From Paracoccus xiamenensis (lineage in GTDB: Bacteria > Pseudomonadota > Alphaproteobacteria > Rhodobacterales > Rhodobacteraceae): a stretch of 64,000 nt of DNA. Position numbers and translations under genes: made by a program. Of this stretch, positions 39,295 to 49,054 are shown piece by piece; positions within the stretch are counted from its first letter, which is position 1, and the number at the start of each line of letters is the position of its first letter. The notes beneath the pieces are model-generated. The model saw only the letters and a program-made list of their open reading frames with translations, made no database searches and had not been told where the DNA came from. Location of the stretch: the NCBI RefSeq assembly GCF_011308835.1, contig NZ_JAAOHY010000006.1:124001-188000 (forward strand), in the 5' to 3' direction.

Positions 39295-39696
39295 ATGAAG
39301 AAACTGATCACACTCGCCCTGACCGCCGCGACACTGGCCCAGCCTGCGCTGGCGCTGGAGCCGCTGGCGCAGGAAAAATACGTGAACGACCGGCTGATCG
39401 CCGCGCGGGTTGCTGACCGCGTGCGCCGTGAATGCCCGTCCATCGACGCGCGCATCGTTTACGCCTGGAGCCAGGCGCGCGCGCTGAAACGCTATGCGCA
39501 GAATCAGGGCTATTCCTCGGCCCAGATCGACGCATTTCTGGACAGCAAGCAGGACAAGGCCCGGATCTATGCCGCGGCCGAAGACTATCTGACTCGAAAC
39601 GGTGCGCGTAAGGGGGATGCCGAATCCTTCTGCCGTATCGGTAGGGCCGAAATCGCAAGCAAGTCGGTTGCCGGATCGCTTCTGGTGGCCAAGTAA
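39295..39696 (+). CDS. DUF5333-family exported protein in the nuo cluster
   Basis: The 133-aa product starts [22 protein letters not shown], a clear Sec signal peptide with cleavage after ALA (about residue 20). The mature protein is largely helical ([33 protein letters not shown]) and has two cysteines (RRECPS and ESFCRIG). It fits the DUF5333 family as I remember it, a Rhodobacteraceae periplasmic protein encoded next to nuoG. Function unknown. ATG 39295 has GGAGG upstream. Confidence 0.78.
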   Translation: MKKLITLALTAATLAQPALALEPLAQEKYVNDRLIAARVADRVRRECPSIDARIVYAWSQARALKRYAQNQGYSSAQIDAFLDSKQDKARIYAAAEDYLTRNGARKGDAESFCRIGRAEIASKSVAGSLLVAK

Positions 39697-39707
39697 GGAC
39701 TGACGAC

Positions 39708-41738
39708 ATGGCAGATCTGCGCACAATCAAGATCGACGGCAAGGCAATCGACGTCGACCCCAACCTGACCCTTATTCAGGCCTGCGAACAGGCAGGGATC
39801 GAGATTCCGCGCTTCTGCTATCACGAGCGTCTGTCCATCGCCGGCAACTGCCGCATGTGCCTGGTCGAGGTGGTGGGCGGCCCGCCCAAGCCCGCCGCTT
39901 CGTGTGCGATGCAGGTCAAGGACCTGCGGCCGGGGCCGGAAGGCGCGCCGTCGGAAATCCTGACCAACTCGCCCATGGTGCGCAAGGCGCGGGAAGGGGT
40001 GATGGAGTTTCTGCTGATCAACCACCCGCTGGATTGCCCGATCTGCGATCAGGGCGGCGAATGCGACCTGCAGGATCAGGCGATGGCTTACGGCATCGAC
40101 TTCAGCCGTTACCGCGAACCCAAGCGCGCGTCCGAGGATCTGAACCTCGGCCCGCTGGTCGAAACCCACATGACACGCTGCATCAGCTGCACCCGCTGCG
40201 TCCGCTTTACCACAGAAGTCGCGGGCATCAGCCAGATGGGCCAGACCGGCCGCGGTGAAGACAGCGAGATCACCAGCTATCTGAACGAGACGCTGAATTC
40301 GAACATGCAGGGCAATATCATCGATCTCTGCCCGGTCGGCGCGCTGGTGTCGAAGCCCTATTCCTTCACTGCCCGTCCGTGGGAACTGACCAAGACCGAA
40401 ACCATCGACGTGATGGACGCGCTTGGCAGCAATATCCGCGTCGATACCAAGGGCCGCGAAGTCATGCGCATCCTTCCGCGCAACAATGACGGCGTGAACG
40501 AGGAATGGATCAACGACAAGACCCGTTTCGTCTGGGACGGTCTGCGTCGTCAGCGGCTGGACAAGCCCTATATCCGTGAAAATGGCAAGCTGCGCCCCGC
40601 CACCTGGGGCGAGGCGCTGAATGCCGCCGCTGCCGCCATGAAGGGCGCGAAGAAAGTCGCCGGTCTGGTCGGCGATCTGGCCCCGGTTGAGGCTGCCTTC
40701 AGCCTGAAACAACTGGTCGAGGGTCTGGGCGGCAATGTCGAATGCCGCACCGATGGCGCGAAGCTGCCGGTCGGCAACCGCTCTGGCTATGTCGGCACGG
40801 CCAGCATCGCGGATATTGACGGCGCGAAGATGATCCAGCTGATCGGCACCGACCCGCGCAGCGAAGCGCCGGTGCTGAACGCCCGCATCCGCACCGCCTG
40901 GACCAAGGGTGCCAAGATCGGGCTGATCGGTGCGCCGGTCGATCTGACCTATGACTATGCCCATGTCGGCGACGACCGGGCGGCGCTGGAAGGCCTGTCC
41001 TCGGCCGAAATCACCGAGGAAACCCGCAACAAGCCGACCCTCGTGATCGTCGGGCAGGGCGCCATCCGCGAGGCCGATGGCGAGGCCGTTCTGGCCCATG
41101 CGATGAAGCTGGCGGAAAACAGCAACTCGAAACTGCTGGTACTGCATACGGCGGCCTCGCGCGTAGGTGCGATGGATGTGGGCGCGGTGACCGAAGGCGG
41201 GCTGACCGCTGCGGTCGACGGTGCGGATGTGGTCTTCAATCTTGGCGCGGACGAGGTCGACATCGCACCGGGGGCCTTCGTGATCTATCAGGGCAGCCAC
41301 GGGGATCGCGGCGCGCACCGGGCCGACATCATCCTGCCGGCCGCCTGCTATACCGAAGAAAACGGCTTGTTCGTGAACACCGAAGGCCGCCCGCAGCTGG
41401 CCATGCGCGCGAATTTCGCGCCGGGCGTGGCCAAGGAAAACTGGGCGATCCTGCGGGCGCTGTCGGCGGAATGTGGCAAGACCCAACCCTGGGACAGCCT
41501 TGCCGGTCTGCGCCGCGAGATGGTCAAGGCCGCCCCCGTGCTGGTGCAGGTCGATCAGGTGCCGGTCAATGAATGGCAGCCGCTGCCCGTCCGCGACATG
41601 GGCAAGGCCGATTTCCAATATGCGATCAAGGACTTCTATCTGACCAACGCGATTGCCCGCGCATCCAGCCTGATGGGCGAGCTGTCGGCCATGGCTGCGG
41701 CACGTGCCCAGTTGGGCGGCGCGCTGGCTGCGGAGTAA
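39708..41738 (+). CDS. nuoG: NADH-quinone oxidoreductase subunit G
   Basis: The largest peripheral-arm subunit, 676 aa. The N-terminal ferredoxin-like part binds N1b ([19 protein letters not shown]), N5 ([20 protein letters not shown], with the histidine ligand) and N4 ([10 protein letters not shown] plus DLCPVGAL). The molybdopterin-oxidoreductase-like remainder carries no cofactor in this family. The extra N7 cluster cysteines of E. coli NuoG are not evident, as in Paracoccus-type Nqo3. ATG 39708 lies 11 bases after the DUF5333 gene. Confidence 0.96.
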   Translation: MADLRTIKIDGKAIDVDPNLTLIQACEQAGIEIPRFCYHERLSIAGNCRMCLVEVVGGPPKPAASCAMQVKDLRPGPEGAPSEILTNSPMVRKAREGVMEFLLINHPLDCPICDQGGECDLQDQAMAYGIDFSRYREPKRASEDLNLGPLVETHMTRCISCTRCVRFTTEVAGISQMGQTGRGEDSEITSYLNETLNSNMQGNIIDLCPVGALVSKPYSFTARPWELTKTETIDVMDALGSNIRVDTKGREVMRILPRNNDGVNEEWINDKTRFVWDGLRRQRLDKPYIRENGKLRPATWGEALNAAAAAMKGAKKVAGLVGDLAPVEAAFSLKQLVEGLGGNVECRTDGAKLPVGNRSGYVGTASIADIDGAKMIQLIGTDPRSEAPVLNARIRTAWTKGAKIGLIGAPVDLTYDYAHVGDDRAALEGLSSAEITEETRNKPTLVIVGQGAIREADGEAVLAHAMKLAENSNSKLLVLHTAASRVGAMDVGAVTEGGLTAAVDGADVVFNLGADEVDIAPGAFVIYQGSHGDRGAHRADIILPAACYTEENGLFVNTEGRPQLAMRANFAPGVAKENWAILRALSAECGKTQPWDSLAGLRREMVKAAPVLVQVDQVPVNEWQPLPVRDMGKADFQYAIKDFYLTNAIARASSLMGELSAMAAARAQLGGALAAE

Positions 41739-41747
41739 GGGGACAGG

Positions 41748-42539
41748 ATGCGGCAACAGGCGCGGCATATGGGCATCGGGGCAGCGGCGGCCATGGCCAT
41801 GCTGTCCGGCTGCACGCCGTCTGACGGCGGGCTGGCACAGCCTCCGCGCGCCAAGCCCGCGACGCTGCCGGTCCAGTTGGAAGGCCCGACCGAGGACACG
41901 TCGATTCTTGCCGGGCTCTCGACCAAAAGCGGCGAGCTGATGATCCTGGAAAATGACGGCTCGGTCACGACGACCAAGCTGGATTCGCCGCGTGGCCGTC
42001 AGACGCTGGGGCAGGGCGGGGATGAGGCCTATAGTCTGGCCAGCATTCTGGTCGCCGACGATTCGATGCCGCTAGAGGCATTGCCCAGGCCCCCGACTGC
42101 GCAGGATATCGCGCTGGAAGAATTTGCCGCCCGTCGTGGTTCGGCGCTGCCGGCGCGGATTACGCCGACGGCGAGCGAGGCATTTCTGGGCGGCACCGTC
42201 ACCCCGGTCGCGGCGGGCAAGAACGCCGCCTCGGATCTGGTGATGGTGCAGGTACGGTTGCGGCAGGGGGTGGACGACAGCGCCGCCTTTGCCTATGCCA
42301 CCTGCACGCTGGCCGCCTGGTCGAAGACCACGAAAACGCCGTTCGCACGCCATGTTCGTACCGTAAAGGGTGAAGACAAGGGCGCGCAGGTGGTGGAATC
42401 GGTCTTCACCATGTCGAAGACCATGCCGCTTGGCTTGCAGGTCATGGAACGAGAACAGACCCTGCGCGATTGCAGGGCACACGGAATTCCCGCCCGTTTG
42501 ACGGCCGGGCCTGTGGAAGGGACGAAAAAGAATGGCTGA
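41748..42539 (+). CDS. Predicted lipoprotein in the nuo cluster, between nuoG and nuoH
   Basis: This 263-aa protein has a signal peptide ending in the lipobox MLSGC (cysteine near residue 22), a Pro/Ala-rich stretch and a globular part with [22 protein letters not shown] and [19 protein letters not shown]. There are three cysteines after the lipid-bearing one at most. I recognise no family. It is nine bases after nuoG and overlaps nuoH by 8 bases, so it is cotranscribed and coupled with a membrane-arm subunit. Role unknown. Confidence 0.65.
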   Translation: MRQQARHMGIGAAAAMAMLSGCTPSDGGLAQPPRAKPATLPVQLEGPTEDTSILAGLSTKSGELMILENDGSVTTTKLDSPRGRQTLGQGGDEAYSLASILVADDSMPLEALPRPPTAQDIALEEFAARRGSALPARITPTASEAFLGGTVTPVAAGKNAASDLVMVQVRLRQGVDDSAAFAYATCTLAAWSKTTKTPFARHVRTVKGEDKGAQVVESVFTMSKTMPLGLQVMEREQTLRDCRAHGIPARLTAGPVEGTKKNG

Positions 42540-43593
42540 GTTCTGGGCATCCGGTTTGGGTAGCGCCATCATCCTGCTGGCGCAGGGGCTGGCGGTGATT
42601 GCCTTCGTGATGGTCTCGCTGATCTTCATGGTTTACGGCGACCGCAAGATCTGGGCGGCGGTGCAAATGCGGCGCGGTCCGAACGTGGTTGGCCCCTGGG
42701 GCCTGCTGCAGACCTTTGCCGACGCGCTGAAATACGTTTTCAAGGAGATCGTCGTCCCCGCCGGGTCCGACAAGTTCGTCTTCTTCCTTGCGCCCTTCCT
42801 GGCCATGTCGCTGGCGCTGATCGCCTTTGTCGCCGTGCCCTTCTCGGAAGGTTGGGTGATGGCTAATATCAACGTGGGCATCCTGTTCATCTTCGCCATG
42901 TCGAGCCTTGAAGTTTACGGTACGATCATGGGTGGCTGGGCCTCGAACTCGAAATATCCGTTCCTGGCCTCGCTGCGGTCTGCCTCGCAGATGATCTCGT
43001 ATGAGGTCAGCATGGGGCTGATCATCATCGGCATCATCATCTCATCAGGGTCGATGAACCTGACCGCCATCGTCAACGCGCAAAGCGGGGCCGGGCTGCT
43101 AAGCTGGTACTGGCTGCCGCACCTGCCGATGCTGGCGCTGTTCTTCATCAGTGCGCTTGCCGAAACCAACCGCCCACCCTTCGATCTTGCGGAAGCGGAA
43201 TCGGAACTGGTTGCGGGCCACATGGTCGAATACGGATCGACCCCGTATCTGCTGTTCATGGCCGGTGAATATATCGCCATGTACCTGATGTGCGCGCTGA
43301 TCTCGCTGCTGTTCTTCGGCGGTTGGCTGTCGCCGATCCCCGGCCTGCCCGATGGGGTGCTGTGGATGGTGCTGAAGATGTGGTTCTGGTTCTGGATGTT
43401 CTCGATGGTGAAGGCACTGGTGCCGCGCTATCGCTATGACCAGCTGATGCGGATTGGCTGGAAGGTCTTCCTGCCGCTGTCGCTGGCCTGGGTCGTGATC
43501 GTCGCGATTCTGGCACGTTATGAAATCCTCGGCGGCTTCTGGGCCCGCTGGGACCAACTGGCGCCCATCGGCGCCGCCGTTACCGGAGGCTGA
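42532..43593 (+). CDS. nuoH: NADH-quinone oxidoreductase subunit H
   Basis: NuoH is the eight-to-nine-helix membrane subunit that links the quinone site to the proton-pumping arm. In 353 aa the conserved parts are [39 protein letters not shown], and the loop [20 protein letters not shown] with its essential acidic residues, followed by [20 protein letters not shown] sequence ([16 protein letters not shown]). It starts inside the preceding gene; the GGGACGAAAAAG stretch upstream is a weak ribosome site. Confidence 0.96.
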   Translation: MAEFWASGLGSAIILLAQGLAVIAFVMVSLIFMVYGDRKIWAAVQMRRGPNVVGPWGLLQTFADALKYVFKEIVVPAGSDKFVFFLAPFLAMSLALIAFVAVPFSEGWVMANINVGILFIFAMSSLEVYGTIMGGWASNSKYPFLASLRSASQMISYEVSMGLIIIGIIISSGSMNLTAIVNAQSGAGLLSWYWLPHLPMLALFFISALAETNRPPFDLAEAESELVAGHMVEYGSTPYLLFMAGEYIAMYLMCALISLLFFGGWLSPIPGLPDGVLWMVLKMWFWFWMFSMVKALVPRYRYDQLMRIGWKVFLPLSLAWVVIVAILARYEILGGFWARWDQLAPIGAAVTGG

Positions 43594-43598
43594 TACCC

Positions 43599-43769
43599 AT
43601 GTCGGAGCAAACCATCGCACATGCCCTTGCGAACGCCAGCGAGACCGACAAGGCAGAATTCGCCCATTTTCTGGCCGATCACGCCGGGCTGGACCGCGAT
43701 TCCGCGCATGTCCGCGCCCTTGTCGCGGCCTTTGACCGCTTCGTTGCAGAACGCCTGAAGGAGCGCTGA
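43599..43769 (+). CDS. 56-residue small reading frame between nuoH and nuoI
   Basis: A 56-codon frame fills the gap between nuoH and nuoI: ATG 43599, with the strong site GGAGG upstream, and TGA two bases before the nuoI ATG. The product ([20 protein letters not shown], then [20 protein letters not shown], then [16 protein letters not shown]) is amphipathic and helical, with no cysteines or membrane segment. I do not recognise a family. The ribosome site, exact fit and helix-forming composition make a real small protein more likely than chance. It may be a complex I accessory protein (inference). Confidence 0.65.
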   Translation: MSEQTIAHALANASETDKAEFAHFLADHAGLDRDSAHVRALVAAFDRFVAERLKER

Positions 43770-43771
43770 TC

Positions 43772-44263
43772 ATGGCTTTCGATCTGGCCCGGGCGACGAA
43801 GTATTTCCTGCTTTGGGATTTCATCAAGGGTTTCGGTCTGGGGGTGAAGTATTTCTTCGGCCCCAAGGAAACCATCAACTACCCGCACGAGAAAGGCCCG
43901 CTGTCGCCGCGCTTCCGGGGCGAACATGCGCTGCGCCGCTATCCCTCGGGCGAGGAACGCTGCATTGCCTGCAAACTGTGCGAGGCGATCTGCCCCGCGC
44001 AGGCGATCACCATCGACGCCGAGCCGCGTGACGACGGCAGCCGCCGCACGACGCGTTACGACATCGACATGACCAAGTGCATCTATTGCGGCTTCTGTCA
44101 GGAAGCCTGCCCAGTCGATGCCATTGTCGAAGGTCCGAATTTCGAATTCGCCACCGAAACCCGGGAAGAGCTGTTCTACGACAAGGAACGCCTGCTTCAG
44201 AACGGCGACCGGTGGGAACCTGAAATCGCCCGCAACCTCGCATTGGACGCGCCCTACCGATGA
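43772..44263 (+). CDS. nuoI: NADH-quinone oxidoreductase subunit I
   Basis: NuoI carries the two 4Fe-4S clusters N6a and N6b on the path to N2. The 163-aa protein has two ferredoxin motifs: C64, C67, C70 and C74 ([12 protein letters not shown]) and C103, C106, C109 and C113 ([12 protein letters not shown]). Length and motif spacing are normal. It overlaps the CMD-family gene by 4 bases (ATGA). Confidence 0.97.
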   Translation: MAFDLARATKYFLLWDFIKGFGLGVKYFFGPKETINYPHEKGPLSPRFRGEHALRRYPSGEERCIACKLCEAICPAQAITIDAEPRDDGSRRTTRYDIDMTKCIYCGFCQEACPVDAIVEGPNFEFATETREELFYDKERLLQNGDRWEPEIARNLALDAPYR

Positions 44264-44664
44264 CCGACGCATTCGCCCTTTTGTTTCAGCAGATGCTCCA
44301 GCAGGGGCAGGACATGGCGCGGGCGTTCAACCCGGCGCTGGAACAGGTCGACACCAAGGCTTTTGAAAAGCTGGTGCCGACCATGCCCGCCGACGTGCTT
44401 GAAATGTGGTTCGGCCGCACCTTCAACCGTGAAGGTCTGGACGCCAAGACCCGGCTTTTGCTGACAATCGGCGCGATCACCGTGCAGGGCGCGCTGGCAG
44501 AGCCGCAGCTGCGCCTGACCATCCGGCACGCGCTGGAAGCGGGCGCGACCAAGCGCGAGATTGCGGAAACCATCTATCAGATGAGCATGTTCGCGGGCCT
44601 GCCCGCCATGCAGAAGGCGCTGAGCATCGCCGCCAGCACCTATGACGAGGAGGACGAGGCGTGA
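44260..44664 (+). CDS. Carboxymuconolactone decarboxylase-family protein, without the AhpD cysteine pair
   Basis: This 134-aa all-helical protein has the CMD fold sequence: [36 protein letters not shown], then [33 protein letters not shown] (described here by segments about 42-77 and 87-120). It has no cysteine at all, so it cannot act as an AhpD-type thiol reductase and is nearer the gamma-carboxymuconolactone decarboxylase group. Nothing around it suggests aromatic degradation. It sits between nuoI and nuoJ with stop/start overlaps on both sides. Function unknown. Confidence 0.8.
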   Translation: MTDAFALLFQQMLQQGQDMARAFNPALEQVDTKAFEKLVPTMPADVLEMWFGRTFNREGLDAKTRLLLTIGAITVQGALAEPQLRLTIRHALEAGATKREIAETIYQMSMFAGLPAMQKALSIAASTYDEEDEA

Positions 44665-45263
44665 GCGTCTTTGCATTCTATCTGTTCGCGGTCGTGGCCT
44701 GCATTTCGGGCTTTATGGTCGTCTTGTCGAAGAACCCGGTCCACTCGGTCCTGTGGCTGATCCTGACCTTCCTTTGCGCGGCGGGTCTGTTCGTGCTGCA
44801 AGGTGCGGAATTCGTCGCCATGCTGCTGATCATCGTCTATGTCGGCGCGGTTGCGGTGCTGTTCCTGTTCGTGGTCATGATGCTGGACATCGACTTTGCC
44901 GAACTGAAGGGTGAACTGGCCCGCTTCCTGCCGCTCGGTCTGATGATCGCGCTGGTGCTGCTGACCGTTCTGGGGATGAGCTTTGCCGGCTGGATCACCG
45001 CCGACGGCGCGGCCGATCTGCGCGCGGCACCCATCGACAACAGCACCTGGAACACCAATGCCATCGCCGGGGTTCTGTATGACCGTTACTTCCTGGCATT
45101 CCAGCTGGCGGGGCTGATCCTGCTGGTGGCAATGATCGGGGCGATCGTGCTGACCATGCGCCACCGCCGCGACATCAAGCGGCAGGACGTGCTGAAGCAG
45201 ATGTGGACCGACCCCAAGAAGCAGCTGGAGCTGCGCGACGTCAAGCCGGGGCAGGGATTGTGA
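44661..45263 (+). CDS. nuoJ: NADH-quinone oxidoreductase subunit J
   Basis: NuoJ is a five-helix membrane subunit of complex I. The 200-aa protein has [31 protein letters not shown] (segment about residues 17-47), the transmembrane helix 3 region [19 protein letters not shown], which contains the pi-bulge implicated in quinone coupling, and [20 protein letters not shown] at the end. The start is GTG 44661, overlapping the preceding stop (GTGA). Confidence 0.95.
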   Translation: MSVFAFYLFAVVACISGFMVVLSKNPVHSVLWLILTFLCAAGLFVLQGAEFVAMLLIIVYVGAVAVLFLFVVMMLDIDFAELKGELARFLPLGLMIALVLLTVLGMSFAGWITADGAADLRAAPIDNSTWNTNAIAGVLYDRYFLAFQLAGLILLVAMIGAIVLTMRHRRDIKRQDVLKQMWTDPKKQLELRDVKPGQGL

Positions 45264-45775
45264 CAGGGCGCGCGGCCATAGCTCTGGCCGCAGCCGGCCT
45301 TGCCCTTGTCGCGTGCGGCAAAGACGCACCTGACGAGGGCAGTGCCAATGCCATGTCGCTGCTGCCGCCTTGCGGCGCGGCCTTTACCAATGCTTTGGGT
45401 GGCTGGACGCGCTATGCGGCGGTCGATGAAGGCGGCGGAAAGGTCGGGCTTGCCTATGACAATGGCGGCGATCACATCGCTGCCGGCATGCCTCGGGCCT
45501 ATTACCGCTTGCACGATTGCCGCACCGGTGCCGCGCAAGGGTTTGATGCCGATGGGCGCGGCAATCTGCCGCCGATCGAGGCGTTTCTGACACAGGCGCG
45601 GCAGGACGGCCTGATGTCCTCGCCCCAGCGGCTGCTGAGCCGCGCGACCCAGAGCGGTTACCTGCAAGCCAGCAATGCCCGCTGGAATGCCGAGGAAATG
45701 GCCGAATATGCGCATTGCGCCTGCGGGCAGTTTTATCCGGGATTGGGCGGTTCGCGCGGGGGGCAGGGGCAATGA
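45260..45775 (+). CDS. Predicted lipoprotein with PPC/YRxxDC/CxC pattern, between nuoJ and nuoK
   Basis: The 171-aa protein starts at GTG 45260, overlapping the nuoJ stop; GGGGCAGGGA precedes it. The signal sequence ends in the lipobox LVAC. The mature part has [23 protein letters not shown], an FLTQARQDG helix and [12 protein letters not shown]. The same pattern recurs in the next gene: PPC, YR-two residues-DC-two residues-G, and a C-terminal CxC. No family is known to me. The topology is periplasmic, lipid-anchored (predicted). It is cotranscribed with nuoJ and followed by a 235-base gap. Confidence 0.6.
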   Translation: MTGRAAIALAAAGLALVACGKDAPDEGSANAMSLLPPCGAAFTNALGGWTRYAAVDEGGGKVGLAYDNGGDHIAAGMPRAYYRLHDCRTGAAQGFDADGRGNLPPIEAFLTQARQDGLMSSPQRLLSRATQSGYLQASNARWNAEEMAEYAHCACGQFYPGLGGSRGGQGQ

Positions 45776-45933
45776 TCCATGCAGCATCCACGATGCATCG
45801 CGCGGATCCTCGGGGATTGAAATCTGCTGACCGGCTGGCATCAGACCGCCGCGAGGCAACCGGAAATCCGCGCCTCGGGTGCGGGTGTATGCTTCACTAT
45901 CCGGATCTTCTCTGGCAGTAAGCGGCAAAAGAC

Positions 45934-45953
45934 GGGGGCGGGCGTCCGCCCCC
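45934..45953 (+). other. GC-rich hairpin in the 235-base gap before the next nuo-cluster gene
   Basis: GGGGGCGG pairs with CCGCCCCC around a GCGT loop. No T tract follows, so it is not a classic terminator; it could slow transcription or stabilise mRNA. The rest of the gap (45776-46010) shows no supported coding frame. Confidence 0.5.
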
Positions 45954-46010
45954 CGACTCAATAAGCAAGCGAAAGCGGGGGCAATGGCCTTCACAAGGGA
46001 CAAGCGAGCG

Positions 46011-46502
46011 ATGGGACGAACCGCAGGGGCAGCACTGGCGCTGTGCCTGACGGCTGTGTCTGCGTCTGCGCTGACGCCCCTGCCGCCCTGCAACGGTGAC
46101 ATCGAATCCGGGATGCGCGTCAGCAATGCCGAAAGCTTCGGCTATTACGGCAGCGGATTCGCGACCGAAGACTATGCCAATGCGTTGGAGGACGACGCCG
46201 GCGCGGATGGTGTCTATGACTATCTCGACGTGCCTGTCGGCGACCTTGCTCGGTTCTCGGGCTATCGGGTGATTGATTGCAAATCCGGTGAGTTTCTGGC
46301 CATCAGCCACTTCGGCGAAGCCGGCGCGCAGCGGCTGACCGCGACCGAATTCCTGCGCAGCAAAGTGCAGGAAGAAAAGCCGATCTCTCTTGCCGATGTG
46401 CGCCGCGCCGCAGAGGCACTGTACAAGGGCCTGGACGTCGCGATCCTGACCCTGCGCGAAACCGAACAGACCTGCTCTTGCAAGAATTATGGCGGCCAAT
46501 AG
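46011..46502 (+). CDS. Exported protein with PPC/YRxxDC/CxC pattern, upstream of nuoK
   Basis: The product of ATG 46011 starts MGRTAGAALALCLTAVSASA with Sec cleavage before LTPLPPC; 163 aa in total. AAGGGA lies 10 bases upstream. An in-frame ATG at 45984 has only a very close G-rich site and is less likely. The mature protein has PLPPCNGD, GYRVIDCKSGEFLAI, a TEFLRSKVQEE helix and CSCKNYGG, the same cysteine arrangement as the gene before it, so the pair are probably diverged duplicates. It has no lipobox and looks soluble in the periplasm. Function unknown. Confidence 0.6.
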   Translation: MGRTAGAALALCLTAVSASALTPLPPCNGDIESGMRVSNAESFGYYGSGFATEDYANALEDDAGADGVYDYLDVPVGDLARFSGYRVIDCKSGEFLAISHFGEAGAQRLTATEFLRSKVQEEKPISLADVRRAAEALYKGLDVAILTLRETEQTCSCKNYGGQ

Positions 46503-46865
<363 letters not shown>

Positions 46866-46872
46866 GACAGAC

Positions 46873-49053
46873 ATGGCACAGTTCATCCTGTTTGCGCCCC
46901 TGATCGGCGCGCTGATCGCGGGCTTCGGCTGGCGCACCATCGGCGAACAAGCCGCCCAATACCTGACCACCGGTATCCTGTTCGTCTGCTGCCTGCTCAG
47001 CTGGATCGTCTTCCTGGGCTTTGACGGCGTCACCCAGCATATCCCGGTGCTGGACTGGGTCGTGGCCGGGGATTTCGTGTCGCAATGGGCGATCCGGCTG
47101 GACCGGCTGACGGCGATCATGCTGATCGTGGTCACCACCGTCTCGGCGCTGGTTCACCTGTATTCGATCGGCTACATGGCCCATGACGACAACTGGGACC
47201 ATTCCGAGCATTACAAGGCGCGTTTCTTCGCCTATCTATCCTTCTTCACCTTTGCCATGCTGATGCTGGTGACGGCGGATAACCTGCTGCAGATGTTCTT
47301 CGGCTGGGAAGGCGTGGGCGTCGCGTCCTATCTGCTGATCGGTTTCTACTACAAGAAGCCCTCGGCCAATGCGGCGGCGATGAAGGCGTTTATCGTCAAC
47401 CGCGTCGGCGATTTCGGTTTCCTTCTGGGCATCTTCGGGCTGTGGTGGCTGACCGGCACCGTGGTGTTTGACGAGATCTTCGCGCAAGTGCCGGCGATTG
47501 CCGAAACCAACGTGCATTTCCTGTGGACTGACTGGAACGCGGCGAACCTGCTGGGTGTGCTGCTGTTCATCGGCGCGATGGGGAAATCGGCGCAGCTGCT
47601 TCTGCACACCTGGCTGCCGGACGCGATGGAGGGCCCGACGCCGGTGTCGGCGCTGATCCACGCCGCGACCATGGTGACCGCGGGCGTTTTCCTGGTCTGC
47701 CGGATGTCGCCGCTGTATGAATTTGCCAGCGATGCGCGTCTGTTCATCACCATCATCGGGGCCTGCACGGCATTCTTCGCCGCGACCGTGGGTCTGGTCC
47801 AGAACGACATCAAGCGCGTCATCGCCTATTCGACCTGTTCGCAGCTGGGCTATATGTTCGTGGCGGCCGGTGTCGGCGTTTATTCGGCGGCGATGTTCCA
47901 CCTGCTGACGCACGCATTCTTCAAGGCGATGCTGTTTCTTGGTGCGGGTTCGGTCATCCACGCGATGCATCATGAACAGGATCTGCGGAACTATGGCGGG
48001 CTGCGCAAGAAGATCCCGCTGACCTTCTGGGCCATGCTGATCGGCACGCTGGCCATTACCGGCGTCGGCATCCCGCTGACCACCATCGGCTTTGCCGGCT
48101 TCCTGTCCAAGGACGCCATCATTGAAAGCGCATGGGTCGGCAACGGCTTTGCCTTCTGGATGCTGGTGATCGCGGCGGGCATGACCAGCTTCTACAGCTG
48201 GCGGCTGATGTTCATGACCTTCTGGGGCACGCCGCGCGGCGACCACCACGCCCATGACCACGCCCATGAATCGCCTGCCGTGATGACCGTGCCGCTTGGC
48301 GTGCTGGCGGTTGGCGCCATCTTCTCGGGCATGCTCTGGTATGGCGATTTCTTCGGCGACCGGGTGAACCAGTTCTTCCATATCGGTGGGGCGCAGGCGC
48401 AAGCTGCCGAGCATGGTGAGGCCGCGCCGGCAGAGCACGGTGAAGCCGCGCCCGGCGAAGCCGCATCGGCCGAACATGGCGAAGCCGCCCCTGCAGAACA
48501 GGCCGTGGCCGACACCGCGACCGAAGGCGAACATGCCGCCGCGCCCGCCACTGACGGCGAACACGCGGCTGACGGCCATGTCCGCACCGACGTGCCCACG
48601 CCGGTCGGTGGTGCGATCTATCTTCACCCCGACAACCACATGATCCACGAGGCCCATGAGGCGCCGAAATGGGTGAAGGTGTCGCCCTTCATCGCCATGC
48701 TGATCGGCCTGTTCACGGCATGGATGATGTATATCCGTTACCCCGAGGCGCCGGCGAAGCTGGCCGCGACGCAGCGCCCGCTTTACAATTTCCTGCTGAA
48801 CAAATGGTACTTCGACGAGATCTACGACCGCGCCTTCGTGCGGCCGACCCTGTGGCTGGGCCGCGCGCTCTGGACCGGGGGGGATGGGCGTGTCATCGAC
48901 GGCGCGATCAATGGCGTGGCCATGGGGCTGATCCCGCGGCTGACCCGTTTCGCTGGCCGGATGCAGTCGGGCTATTTGTTCCACTATGCCTTCGCGATGG
49001 TGTTGGGGATCGTGGCGCTGCTGATCTGGGTCATGGCGCGGGGGAGCATGTAA
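46873..49053 (+). CDS. nuoL: NADH-quinone oxidoreductase subunit L
   Basis: The distal antiporter-like proton pump, 726 aa with about 16 helices. Conserved parts include the helix 5 region [20 protein letters not shown], the lysine helix [35 protein letters not shown] (segment about 232-266) and [20 protein letters not shown]. Between the membrane core and the C-terminal lateral helix (about residues 506-575) is a repetitive insert rich in Glu, His and Ala (EHGEAAPA units), which lengthens it relative to most NuoL. It is followed one base later by nuoM. Confidence 0.96.
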   Translation: MAQFILFAPLIGALIAGFGWRTIGEQAAQYLTTGILFVCCLLSWIVFLGFDGVTQHIPVLDWVVAGDFVSQWAIRLDRLTAIMLIVVTTVSALVHLYSIGYMAHDDNWDHSEHYKARFFAYLSFFTFAMLMLVTADNLLQMFFGWEGVGVASYLLIGFYYKKPSANAAAMKAFIVNRVGDFGFLLGIFGLWWLTGTVVFDEIFAQVPAIAETNVHFLWTDWNAANLLGVLLFIGAMGKSAQLLLHTWLPDAMEGPTPVSALIHAATMVTAGVFLVCRMSPLYEFASDARLFITIIGACTAFFAATVGLVQNDIKRVIAYSTCSQLGYMFVAAGVGVYSAAMFHLLTHAFFKAMLFLGAGSVIHAMHHEQDLRNYGGLRKKIPLTFWAMLIGTLAITGVGIPLTTIGFAGFLSKDAIIESAWVGNGFAFWMLVIAAGMTSFYSWRLMFMTFWGTPRGDHHAHDHAHESPAVMTVPLGVLAVGAIFSGMLWYGDFFGDRVNQFFHIGGAQAQAAEHGEAAPAEHGEAAPGEAASAEHGEAAPAEQAVADTATEGEHAAAPATDGEHAADGHVRTDVPTPVGGAIYLHPDNHMIHEAHEAPKWVKVSPFIAMLIGLFTAWMMYIRYPEAPAKLAATQRPLYNFLLNKWYFDEIYDRAFVRPTLWLGRALWTGGDGRVIDGAINGVAMGLIPRLTRFAGRMQSGYLFHYAFAMVLGIVALLIWVMARGSM
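48409..48495 (+). repeat. Three degenerate 24-base repeats inside nuoL (EHGEAAPA units)
   Basis: Copies at 48409-48432, 48433-48456 and 48472-48495 each encode EHGEAAP plus A or G; the third follows a 15-base spacer encoding EAASA. They differ at the third codon position, so the duplication is old or selected at protein level. They lie in a loop before the lateral helix. Confidence 0.85.
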
Positions 49054-49054
49054 G

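Noticed and set aside
39585..41768. A 727-codon minus-strand open frame over nuoG
   Set aside because: The plus-strand frame has all NuoG iron-sulfur motifs; the minus frame has none of any family.
45879..46010. An upstream start at 45879 for the exported protein before nuoK
   Set aside because: It would put a 44-residue basic leader before the signal peptide. ATG 46011, with its own ribosome site, gives a normal signal sequence.
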